This document shows positions 30,201 through 43,900 of a stretch of 64,000 nucleotides of DNA, piece after piece; positions within the stretch are counted from its first letter, which is position 1; each line of letters opens with the position of its first letter. The notes beneath the pieces were generated by a model. It was given only the letters and a program-made list of their open reading frames with translations, searched no databases and had not been told where the DNA came from. The DNA lies in the NCBI GenBank assembly GCA_013433145.1, contig CM024178.1:7363260-7427259 (forward strand). The letters are read 5' to 3'. Source of the stretch: Ascaris suum. Its lineage: Eukaryota; Nematoda; Chromadorea; Rhabditida; Ascarididae. The position numbers were made by a program, and so were the translations under genes.

Positions 30201-31967
30201 CGGATATATGGCCACAACCGATGAATGGTCAAAGAAATGGAAGTCGAATGAACGGATGTTCAAATATGAAGAGCTTCCATTTGCATCTCTAGTGAATAAG
30301 TACCTCAAATGTGAAAAACTTGTGCCTGTATTTCTATACCGTCATGTACTTCATCTCCCTATATAAGCATGTGCTTAATTAGTTGTCTTCATTCATTCTG
30401 CGTACTTTCGTCGGTCGCCTCACTTGTACCCATCACGTTCCCCAAGCACTCTTCCTCGCCCAATGAGCAGAGAGAATTTAACTCTCACAAAAATATCGAT
30501 TATAAGATGCAATCAGAAAACATTTTTCAAACAAATAACGTATTGTCTTTTTCTTTAAAAAAACATTATTTAATAATGGTCAATTTTCATTTCTCTCAAA
30601 AATCGCAATAAACGAACTGATGCCGAAGAAGAAATTCATTAAACAAAAACAAAAATTATAGATAAGATATCTCTGCCATGTCTCACGTTTTTGCGCCGAG
30701 ATAAGCTGATATTACGGCGATAGCACACATCGAAATTGAAAAAAAATGGATCCGAGCTTATATTTCGGGAATTCCACAACAATATCTTCCAGAAACGGCA
30801 TCAATATAGTGCTAGACTCTGAATGTTAAGGTTTCTAAATTCCTCGCCTTTTTGCTTGCAAGAATCCATTTTGTAATCGACAAAGAACATGCGAAGAGCA
30901 CCACTCAACCACTGGGAGGATTTATAATGTCCCACACGAACAAAGGCCGGGTTGCTGTGGTGGGGCTATAATGTGAATTTTAGGGTAATCATATATATGA
31001 CGCGATAATTACAACTCTCTACGATATAGTTTGTAATCTTACTCCGATAGGTTGTGTCCTACAATTCGTCCCTCAATAAAAAGAAAAAAAGGCACAACTT
31101 TTATTGCGTAATAGAATCATATTTCCCCAACAGTCTGATGCAAATCGTCGTTCCAACTTATAATACACCAATAATGCAACCGTAATTGACAAAGTGGATA
31201 ACAAACCTCTGTGCGAGTTTCCTTTGTGTCTGGACATGCTCACCGACGAAATCCCTGAACGGAGGGCATACAGTGTCGAGAAGCGACACAAATGCCGACA
31301 TCGCACCCGAAGCACTTAAGTCACCCAACTCTTTCCACGCGTTCCTTCAATTTATTTCATATCATTAAATCAAAAAAAAATAAAAAAAAATAAAATTCAG
31401 CTCACAATCAAAAATTTAGCACTAAATCTCACAAATTCACTTCAAAAAAATATATGAAAAAGCTATAAATGAAGCCATAATTGCAATGACAGCGAATCGC
31501 TTAAACCATAAAACAAAACCCTCGATCATGACCGCTGAATATATTCACGAAAACTTCTTCAAGAGAAACGTAAGATGTTAAAGAATAAGAAAAGCGTTGA
31601 TATTTGCATAGGTTATATCTCTTTGTACTACCAGTTTACTACCTCACGCAAACATTCTACTCATCAAAATGAAACGGTGAAAGGGATCTCATTTACATTA
31701 GAAAAAGAGGTGTTGAAAAGATCTGAATCGTTAAACCACAAAGAATTGCCGATAAGATCAAAAATAATTTGCACTGTTATTTCATCTAAACAAATGTTTT
31801 GCAGAGAAAACGAAAAATTATGCCAAAAATAAAACAATTTCCAAGTTTCTCCTTCTTTCCGCATAGAAATTTCACGAATATTTTAAATGTAGATGTGGCT
31901 AATAATCAAACCAATGTACAGAGACAAAGTAAACACTGGATGGCTAACTATATGGCTAGCAATATTG

Positions 31968-32026
<59 letters not shown>

Positions 32027-33421
32027 AAAAAGTTGAGAGATTGCCCAGCATGTTTCTGGATATCTCGGACTGCTAATCTCAGAACCTCTACGTACCATTC
32101 TACTCAATCTGCAATTATCACTGCCAATAAACCTTGCTTCATACCGTCCAAGTATCACTTCAACAGGAGAATAACTGCAAAACGTCTTACAAGCGAACAA
32201 AGACAATATTATCTTAAACACCAATCACATTATATAAATTAATATAGCGACTAAGTAAACAACTAATATAAAAATAATTTCGGTAACAAAGTCTTTATGA
32301 ATAATAAAATATGAGCATCACCGCTACCTATAGAAATCATGGGAAAAATTCAGCGAAAAACTTCGTCGCCCAAAAAATCAAAACAAGCGTTCACTAATTA
32401 TGTTCTAACATTTCAAGCAACCTTGCTGCAAGAGGATAATTTTCCATTGAGACATCTGTGAAGCATTGAGAGCATAGAAATCACATTGCACTTTCAATGC
32501 GTCCCATCATCTAATCAACGTGCACTTCATTGCAATCAAATATTAGCTGCACGCTGCACAACAAAGACAGACAGACAAACAGACAGATAGATAGACAGAC
32601 GGCAAAAACATCAAACGAACGATGTGCATTTATAACTGCACTTCTAACGATGCGAACGCATCCGTGAGGAATTGTTCGCTGATTTGCAAGCATATTTATT
32701 GCGCAATGAACCTGAACGCCTGAACACCAAACAAAGCCTGCTGCCTCCCACTAAACCCCTTAATCCTCCAAAAACAGGTCTGCCTTTCTAGACATTTGCT
32801 GTCAGCATCAGATCCAACAAAAACGCCCTACCAAAGCTTTTCTGCCCATGTAAAATGTGAATTCCACGACTAAACATCACAGCAAGTTTTAAAATACAAC
32901 AGTATCACAAGGGTGTACTACAGCGCATATTTTGAAACATACACAATCAACACAACACGCGGGAAAGCAGCATATATGTATTACAAAATATGGGCAATAA
33001 TGCTTAAAGATATTATGGAAAACAATTTAGTCCAAACGCATAGGAAAGAAGCGGAATATGATGCTATCCTAAACCAAAAAAAAAAAAAAAAAACCCAGAA
33101 ACAAAACACTTTATTCAAAAAAGAGTCGTATACTCCGTACGAGGGGAACCAATACGAAGAAATGCATCTAGATCTCGTCCCCTTACCTCATTATGGCATC
33201 AAGATCAATTAATTTAGATGAATACCCAATGACCATCTTTCTTATAAGCGAATAGGGCTATCTCTGAAAGTAAATTGATAATTAAATTTTTTTTCCTCAA
33301 TATACATCAGCGATTCAATTCATCGCATTTCTTCGTTTATAAATCCTTTCGCTTATGCTCTAAAACTTTTCAAGAGCAAATACAAAGACCTAACAGGAGA
33401 TAGAAGGGGCTTTAAAATGAG

Positions 33422-33497
<76 letters not shown>

Positions 33498-33506
33498 ATA
33501 CCCAAT

Positions 33507-33593
<87 letters not shown>

Positions 33594-36500
33594 AGATATA
33601 TTTTTGAAATTGGAGCAGTGCATCGCTTTTTTTATTCCTGATTGTCGCATTTCAAATTTTCCAAGTTTCTTTTTATAAACAGCTGCATTTCAGTCTTCGT
33701 GCTGAAAATATGATCATTACCAAAAAACGTTTCTTTCCGAGCTTGGAAAATTCCACACTTCAACTACGCGGAAAATGATCTGGCACTAAACAGTTACCAA
33801 AACAAAGATACAAGAAGTATGTGGCTAGCTGGCGATTGGCAGGCTCCCTCTCCCCTCTCTGCCCTCTTTCCTTTCTACTATTCTTGCAGCCAAAAGCTTC
33901 CTCGGAGAAGCACAATGTTGACCATATCAGAAATGAGGCAATTTCATTTCACTAAATCTTCTACAAACGCAATTTATCGCAAGAAGTATACTGCAATTTA
34001 ACAATGCTACGCAAAAATATACACTTTCAGAGAATATTGGAGAGTTCCATTCGAAATGAAAATTTACAACGACTGTCGCCATAATGTTTTGCAATGAACC
34101 TTCGAGAACGCAAAACAATGCAACTAAACATTTTGCATCAAAACGAGCGCAATCTGAGAGCTAAAATAGAGGCGATGAATTCTTTTATTTATTTATTTTT
34201 TTTTTTGGTAAATATATTCTTTTAATATTAATAAACATCAATCCAAATCATATAAGCTTGAATTCATCTAGCAGAAAACGTCGATCTCATAACTTTTCAA
34301 TGTGGTAGAGAAGAGGCGCATGTCGAACGAAGTTAGCAAAATGGCGGAAGGCTCAGGTCGATTAAGCTTCCGAAGGAGTGTGCACAAGGAGGAAGAGATG
34401 CCTCTTGGAAAGGATGTTCGACGGGTTGGCTGAGTGCTGCTGATGGCATACGATTGGGCGGCTGCTCGGGTGGATAATTTCGTTTGCGTCGAATCGAGAG
34501 CCAAGTGCCCCTAACAAGGCAAATTCCCAACTTTCCCTCCTCTCAGTCAATAAATAAATATAAAAATACATCAATATGTATATCCATATACATATGTATA
34601 CATATATATGTGCATAGGTTTATATAAACGGATATATATAAGCCAAGCCTAGCCACAAATAACATTCCCTTGCAGGACCCTATCCTTCAAAATTAAGCCA
34701 ATCCTCCCTACCAGACTCTTCAACCCTTCAGTAAGCTGAAATTCGTAACACATTGCTTTTGATAGAGTGTAGATTTAAAAAAAAGCTGCTAGATACAATG
34801 TTGTGACCGCATTCCCAACACGTCACGAAATAAAAATTTGCATTTAATCATGAGTCGATAACCGAAATCTATACCATTCCACTAATTTCTTTCCCCACAA
34901 AAAGCTCTTTTCTTTTCACCTGGTAAATTCGTCAATTGCATGTGAGTCATTATTACATTGTTGAATATGACAAATATGCAAACAACTAAAACTCCATCCA
35001 ATTATTCCTTACCGATTATAACACATCTGTTGTGCACAATGAACGCAATTACTGTGTGTTTGCACGACTTTCACCTTCCTAAACATATATCTCAAATATC
35101 TATTTATTACCGCTCTCATCATTTCATCTCCCTGCAGCACCCCTAAAGGAATTTTTTATACACAACATCCATCAAAATTCATATAACACAAAGTGTTACT
35201 TAATATTCCCATATTCATTATACATAAAACGCTCATAATGAGCAGAGCTGTGCTATACAGGGTTCTACAAAACAACACATGATTATCGACATTTCCATAT
35301 GGAAAAGAGGGATTGCTTATTAGGTGACAAGTTCCCAGCGCGGTCATTACTGATCATGGCCAAATCTGATTCTATCCACATACATACAATTTTAGACAAG
35401 ACTTAGAAAATCCATCCACAGATTGTCCCCCACAAAGCGCCCAGCTAATGAATCTTTAACTGAGACAAACATAAGCACTGCACTCATTTCAGTTCGAAAA
35501 AAAATTGACAGAATTAATGGGTGGTATAGGTCACGGATTGCACATATCAGAGACAGATCAACGATTGAACAGAACACAGACCTAGATGCCGCAGAATCGG
35601 CTTGCTTCTTAAAAACATTCAATCCAACGCGCTAAACATCTATACAACTTCAGTAGTAGAAACAATGGACCGCAAAACGCGACTCTAGAAATGACTCAGG
35701 CATATGAATGATGCTACGATCGTTGGAAATGCAAAAATCTAACCAACAAGGAAACTTTTGCGCATTTATTTCGAATTTCATACGCTCTAGCCACCTTCAA
35801 CATTCATATTTTTATATTATGATTAAAGTCGCTTTTCTAACTAAAACTGGAAGAAAATATGAAAATATCTAAGATAAAATAACATTCAAAGTGTAAAGAG
35901 AAGGAAGCTTTCAATTCAATCGAAGCGCATTCTCGACGATTCGCCAAAAACCTTTTATTCTCAGTGAAGCAATCCAGTGAATGGTTGATCGATGAGAGAT
36001 TCGACGCGAAACGTTAAGCGGATATATGTGTCAGAGTCAAAAATGCCCTGACCCGAGGGAGAAGGGTATACCGATGCGTTCGCAGAAAATTATCACTCTT
36101 TCGTTCATCCCGGCACATCCGTCTTTCAACACAATTGGGTTATCTTTATTCCATTGCTCCTCTCTTCGCCTTCAACTTCCTTTATAACTAGAAATTTACA
36201 TCTAGAAATTCTAGAAATTTACATCCATCCTATTATTTCGATCGCTAAAATTTCTATAATGAACACCGGAAATGAAGACTTGAAAAAAAAGCACAGCCCT
36301 TATTCCATTACTCTCATATATGAAATATTATTCACTCTTCTATTCCCTCTCACCTCAACCCAAATGAAAATATTAGTGATGCAAATACTGAAGCTATAGG
36401 CGTCGCGAATCTCTCCAATTATCCTATTTTTCACTGTTTAATTCTAGAATTGAAAAATTAAATGGCGTGAAAAGATCATCTCCATATGCGATATATCTTT

Positions 36501-39500
36501 GTTTCGTATTCTTACTTAATCGAATTGCACGAAAGATATTTAATGAAAAATTTAAGGAATTCTTCAGTACACGAGGAATCATCAAAATAACCATTAAATT
36601 AGCATGCCCTATTGTGCGCTTATTATTTACAAGGTAGCCCAAACGCTAGCCAAAGAACTTTCACATCGTTTCCCTCAAGAATGAGAGATTTATTCACTAT
36701 TAAGACAAACGACTCCCCTTCCTCCCCGGCGCGTAAGATGAGCAAGATCTCTCCTCTCTTATGCAGAGAGGTTAGACAAGAGGGACACCTGCCGGTTACC
36801 TGTCAGCATAGACGGACAAAAGGTAGCTCACCTTTCCTAGAAAAAAAAATGAAATAAGCGCAATCCGGGAATACATGAAAAACTCTATTGCCGAAATCGC
36901 AACTAATCCATTTGTGATTTCTATTTTTCCTCTCAAATTCTCAAAAAAAAAAAAAAAAGAAACGGAAATATTTGTAACGATCGGATTGGTAGACAGCTTA
37001 AATTAAAAAAAAAACCAACTTGACTGCAGTGGTTACAATGCATATCTGTTGTTGAATTTTCTTTGTCAATTCATCCGAAAGTTTCATAGAGTTTCATTTC
37101 ATCAACAGAATAATGCATGAAGCATTTTAAACAAAAACCAACGCGCCGCTCTAGAACGTTATCTATCATGCAATCCCAAAGCGCCGATACCTCATTTCTT
37201 TCCGATATATTACTTCCGTTTCCGTTTCAATTATCTTTCATCAAATGTTACCATTATATATGAACGTTTTTAATATGTATCTCTCATGAGATAAAAATAT
37301 ATCATCACTCCTGAAATATTCATAACGTAAAGAAAACGACCCAAAATTTGCATAAAGTTGACTGCCTCTTTATCCTTCACCCATTATTCAATACAATAAT
37401 GCCCCGTAATATAAAAAAAACTATCTTCAAACCACCCAATAAGCATGTCCCTTAGGTATATTAAACAATCCATCAACAAAGCGCTCCATTTATGTTTTAA
37501 AACAACTGAAACTAAACACTGAAAATTGATTCGCATAATGAAATGAGATTGATCAGAATAAAGTGGGCAAAATTTAACGCTAACGGAACCTAGTTGCACG
37601 ACTATCACGAAATCATATCAAAGATTAGAATTAAATTCAGACGGCAAATCAATAGAAGGGTCTCGATTATAAAGTTGTTCGTATAGTTCAAGAAAAAACC
37701 AAAGCTACTGAGCAAAACGCTCTAAGAAATGCATGTTGAATCTCCAAAATGAGTTAGAAAATATTATACTTTTAAACGAATAAAGGGGTTGGGAGCGAAG
37801 ATGAGAATTGGGATAGGGACGAGGGGGGTTAGCTTAAAATCTCCTCTCTAGAAAGATAATACGAATTCGGCTTTATGAATAACATTGGAAAGTTTATTTA
37901 TTTTCCACATAGAAATATAATATATCTTTAACTAAATGGTCGCACATAAGCATTATCCACGCATGCATCGAATTCTTCAATTCAAAAAAAACTCGCCAGG
38001 ATAGATCGAATAATTTTGTTGAACATCGAAAAGTGCTTGCAGATTCGAAGAGCCAACAAGCGATAATCGCTCGTTTAGCACACAACACAACTAGGCAATA
38101 AGCACATATTGTTTGTAAGAAAAAGAACATAATAAACCACTTCCATTGCTTCCACTCCCAAAATAAACATCAAAATTATATACTCACATCCACATATCAA
38201 TGGTCATGAAGTGAAAAATATATCTCAGAAAGAAATCCAATACATCTGATTTCAGCAATGTACAAATGTAAGCAGATATTCAAAGCTTTTTTGATGAAAA
38301 CAATCGATCCGAGATGAAGAGACAATTTTCAAGAAAAAAAAAATGAACGAACGAAAATTAATAACTTTGAAAACTTTATTTTGATAAAATCGATGGTTGA
38401 AAAAATCTTTCAATGCAAATATTTTTAAAAAAGAAAGAAGAATTGCCGATAGCTCGCATGCATGTAAGTTTATCCTCAAATTTCCGGAATATTTTCAACA
38501 CCTCAAATTTCTTTTAGGAAAGTACCTTGCAAATGCATATACTTCTCATACTTCTATGATTTATATAGGTAAAACGGTTTATACAGGTATATAGGTAAAA
38601 CGGTAAAACGGTGGACCTCCAACAATGGTTTAAAAAAAAAAAGAAAAATAGAAACTCTCCCCTATAGATATATTACTGCACCAAAATTGTGCACAATTTG
38701 CAAATAACATCAGCACATAATATTGTTCTTATTATGAGTAAATTTAATTAACGAAAAATTAAGAAATATGACAGTGGTAAAAATGATTTACGAAAGAATA
38801 AATGTAATCAATGAACGATGTAAAGCAGAAAATATAGATAAATGAAGGTCATAAAGAGGATATGCACGAGCGATTACGCCGCCTATCAGCGATTGCCTAG
38901 TAACATTACAAATCATCGAACGTGAAATGAAGTTTCGTAATTTCCACTCATTTATTTATTGTTTTATTCATAGAGCAATTTCCGGTTTGAGTAGTTAAGT
39001 AGCAGTTTCGCGTTTGATTATCTCATATAGTAGAAGGAAAATTCAACAAAAATCAGAGGTAATAGACGAGTATATAAGTATTTAATGAAGAATTTCACCA
39101 AATTGAATAAAAACTTATCCACAAACGGTTTCTTGAAACGAATGACCTGCATGTAAGTAGAAGTATATTACATATAAGAGCCATCTATTAATTGTAATGT
39201 CTCAATCAAATCAACCACCTACAAAGTCATCAATTAAAGCATACGAACAATTATCAGACAGTAACAATATATGACTATCTACTTGATGAGTGATTTCGAA
39301 ACTTGAAATATAAACAAATGCACCTAAAAAGTACGTGTATGTGTAAAATACTGTTAAAATAAATGATACAAATGAGCCATTCAAAAGATACAATCTTCCA
39401 GCAATTCGGCACACATCTCAAAGTTTTGACTGTGATTTTCAAGTTTTATGGGGTAGGATTCTACCTATAGAGGCGGAAATCAAGTTTTCAAGAGACGTCA

Positions 39501-40937
39501 ACTTCTCCATCTGCCCGATGAAATCAACTTATCCTTTAGCATGTTCAGGTAAACTCGATTAGCGTAAAAATTTCCCCCACTAATAACGACCAAGCAAAAT
39601 AGATTACGCCGAAAAAGGTGTACGAATTTGGATTATCGAATCATCGCTGAGAGGATGCCTTAATTGCGCACTCTCATCTCTTCATCGTTGCCGCGAATTC
39701 AAGAATATGACGTGAATGAAAGCTGAACACTAAAATATGAGGATAATTTATAACCACTGAAGAAGAGAGGCCACAAAACCATCGCGGAGATTTGCCACTA
39801 TTTTACTTCGAAGACAAGCAAGTCGACCACACCGGCCAATCGGTCGGCTAGCGATCACCGATGACAAAAACACTGTGAACAACCGCTTCCATTCGCCGAT
39901 TTTTCAATTTTCTAATAATATGAAGTTCCAAAATTTTTTCATTAAAGAATTGGAATCGAATCGAAGTTTTCCTCATATGGTATTATTTTAAGAGGCGCAA
40001 CAATGAATATTACTTTTTCCTTGAAAATTTAAACTCAAAACTCATCTAAAATATTTCCGGACATAGTGAAGATCCACATCGAACATCAGAAAAACTACGA
40101 CCAATTTTTTTAGCAAAATTAAAAATCATACTTTCCTGTCACGCACCCACTTAACCCTTTCTTAAAGGTCAATTTAACAACGATAAATCCCCAAAATTCG
40201 CAAAAATGCAGCTATTATCCCTAACTTGATGAAGAATCGAAGAGATAATATCACAAATTATAAGCCCATTAGCCTAATCTTTCTAGCTCGTAGAATATTC
40301 GGCAATTTCGTCTATAGATTTATATGACATTACTGCCAAAACTAATATATATAAAAAATGCCTCAACAGGGACCGATACGTAGATCATTAACGATTACAT
40401 AACTGCTGAAATGCTTGAATTTCGAATTTGTAAGTCTGGATCATTAAGTAGAATCACATCAGCCATTCGCAAAATGATTCAGTTTCTCTATGCTTATTAA
40501 GTGATAAAGACCACCTTGATAAGCTGTTATCATAAATTAAAAGAATATTTCCCCAATCATTCAAAAGCTATTCTTTTAAATAGAGTGCATTCTTCGAGTG
40601 ACATAGTGATCTCTCTAGCGCCCTCGTGAGATCTCTTTTCGATCTTATGCCTTTCAATAATTTTATCACTAACATTCCAAACAATCTGCGTTACATTCGT
40701 TTATATTTATTGTTCAGTAATTGTAAACTCGACAGGCAAACTAATACGTAAAATAATTACATTCAGATATCGATACTTCTTTAAAGTGTTGCGATAGATT
40801 TTAAAACGTTTTCTTCTCATGATCGGACTGCTGCTCACTTATATTACAATATGAATGAAACTTCCACATTCATTACACAAAATGAGGCACTACAAAAGGA
40901 CATTCTAATCAACCACCGGAGCATCACTACTAATGAC

Positions 40938-40994
<57 letters not shown>

Positions 40995-43900
40995 TATATA
41001 TATATATCTTTACTGAATTGCTAATATCACTGGTTTCGTTCTAGTTTTATGAATTGCTAATCACTGGTACACAGTTTTATAAATGCTAAAATGAACACAT
41101 TTCAATATAACTTCACTACAAACACAAATATATAACTGTTTTATTTCGATTCAGACCTGCAATTCAATGAGGCCTCATCTCATCAAAACAGAAATACTTA
41201 TAGATACGCAAAAGTTGACTTTGTTGTTCTCGTTGAATTCTCCGCAAATAAATTTATACAAACCGCTTAAACTCTTAAAGAATCCATCCGTTATAACACC
41301 GTCAAGTCGATTCAGAATGTTCTTCTATTTCATATAATCATGTTGATCTCTAGTGATTAGCTGTAAGTGATACTTGAATAAAATGCAATTATGAATATCG
41401 TTGTTAAACACTTTAAATACACATAATTACTTTCTACGTTTCGATTATTAAGTACTAAGCACATCAGTTTGCAATCTCAACTTCTCACTATTTAATTATA
41501 GAGACAGATCCTCTCCTCTTCTTTCTTTATTCTAAGTGTTCTTTAAAGGCGAGATTTTCCTCTTCATTCCAATCTATAATTAATTCACTGCGTGTTATGA
41601 ATTTGCTCATTCCCCATCTTTGATTTAATCTCTCTTCCTCTCTTATAAGGAAGATTTTGATATTTTCTTGAGAAGTAACGCTTTGGTGTGTCTCCAATCT
41701 TGTATAATATTTGTCTAACTTAAAAAAAAAACAGATTTAAATAGAGGAAACGAAGACATTCCCAATGCCCTGTAGTACGAAATTTACCCAGTAAGTTTGT
41801 TTAAAAAAGCATTTTTATCCCACATACAAGAATTTATAAATTCTCTTCTAAATCAAAAGCCACACAAAATGATTTCATTAAAAAAAGAAAGAAAGAAAGA
41901 AAAGTCTAAAAGGCACAATAAAGTATAAAAATTCAATATTCAAGTAAGACAATACGCTCATAGGCATCAGAATAAAGAAAGATATTAATACAGCAACGGT
42001 ACGATATCCCCTTCTACAACTTTCTGGTAACTGTTACCACTACCACCCACCCCCCCCCCCCCCTCTCAAAAAATAGCAAATTTTGCCACTGCCTAATTTC
42101 TCAACAGCACCACCAATCAATTACGCAAGAATTCACTTCAATAATCCATAACTTTCATTCCGTGAGATCTCTTGAAATATCGTTAAAAAATACCAGCAAT
42201 TTATTATACATCTAATGTATAACATCTACTTTTCAATAAAGCATTTCACCTTCTTTCAAACTCTCTTATTCCGTTCTTTACTAGTTAAATAAGTTGAAAG
42301 CTCATATTAGCCACCTTATCATCCATGACTCATATAGTAAATAAGTGAAATGCACGCTCTATCCATGATCAGACAAACAATATCTCTTAAGCGTCCTTAT
42401 GCTATGCTTCGAACAGATGACTCTTCATTTTCCGGTGCATAAAACGACAGTGAATGCGTTCATTCGCTTCATTTTAGAATTTTCTACCGCCACCATCAAT
42501 CCTAAAATATAGTTCAATCCCCTTCTCTATCACAAATTCCTTTTTTTCTCTTTTTTTAGAACTTATTCCTCATTCACTTATATCACTAATTAAAAAATTT
42601 CTGCAACAAATCCATGTCATACAAAAAAAAAAACAATGAGTAGCAAACTAATTTTACATACTCATAATAAAACACTTATCTATTATATCATAGAACGATT
42701 TAAAATGCTTTGAAATAAAGACAACATAGTTGATTATAAAAAAATAAAGGAATTAATATAACGTTAAAGCAGCACATCACACGACGTACACTATCATCCC
42801 CAAATACATACGGCTTATTCACTAAAGACAGAACAAGAAAAACTAGCTTTATAGCTAGACGCTCCTTTAAAGAATGGCTATTCCCCCTTGGCGTAGGATT
42901 AAATGCGTGTCGCGAACAGATTTTTCCACGAAATAGCTTTTAATCATTTCCTCAAATTGCCTTCTCTCTTCTTCGTTAAATTTTCCTTCTTTTCTTTTTT
43001 CTCCTCTTTTCTTCTAAAAGAAGACCACATTCTTTTACCTCCCGAAGCTTATTTTATTATGTTGTCAGCTGCAATCTACGCGAGGGAAATTAGGGTTTCA
43101 CAGCACTGGACTTAAGCAAGTCTAGCCTACAAGTAAAGCATCTAAACTTGCACTTAATGCAATATTCCCTCACTTTCGACTCTCGAAATTCAAACACAAC
43201 CTTTCTATTTCTAAACAGTTATATCAACTACTCGAGATAACCGATCGTGACTGAAATAAGAGACGTTAAATTACATTTTCTTCCCCAATAATGCTTTTCT
43301 GTGAATCATTTCCGGTCAATTTGATAAAAAACACCTATTCATAGCTCTTTTCTCTGAAATGCTTTGTTGTGTTCTCTTACTGTCTCACAAAAATAAACAA
43401 TAACACAGAAATTCAACACGAAAATGGAACAAGTGAACGATTAAAGAAATCAGAGTCAATATGCACGCTGCATCGTACACTTTCATCACTTCAATTGATT
43501 CTAATCTTCCGCTATACATTCTATGTGATTTTGTTCCTGCACATTAACCTTTGTTAAACATAAAAAACTGCTAGATAAAATAAAAGAAAGATCGCATTAT
43601 TAAATGCTTTCAAATCGGAAATGACGAAGAAACAATAGAAAAACGTCAATTCGATATTCGGGTAAGGAATGCTCGTTGATTTTAATACTGCTATGGAAAA
43701 ATATATTTAATTATCAACTCTATGATTATAAACAAAACTGCTATACGAAAATATAGTGAAGTTGATATTAATACAAATATCGAGCGACTTTTGAATAATT
43801 TCATATGAAAAAATAAAAATAAAAGAAAACTGTTTCCGCGAACCTCAATTGCTAGAAAAACGTTCACTCAGCGGGCAAACACTTTGAAAAATATAGCATA

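Larger units (their letters stand above)
23152..42929. other. Large ACBD3 intronic space
   Basis: About 20 kb of AT-rich sequence with several TA arrays and isolated open segments listed separately. I see no rRNA, tRNA, CRISPR or recognisable transposase/polymerase motif. The missing ACBD3 exons could lie here or in 43-45.6 kb. Confidence 0.6.

Noticed and set aside
32913..33212. 99-codon plus-strand frame
   Set aside because: Contains a poly-A-encoded Lys run, no splice sites, no motif; composition expected of A-rich sequence.
33390..33650. Tyr-Ile repeat proteins
   Set aside because: Translations of TA microsatellites, as also at 12 kb, 32 kb and 60 kb.
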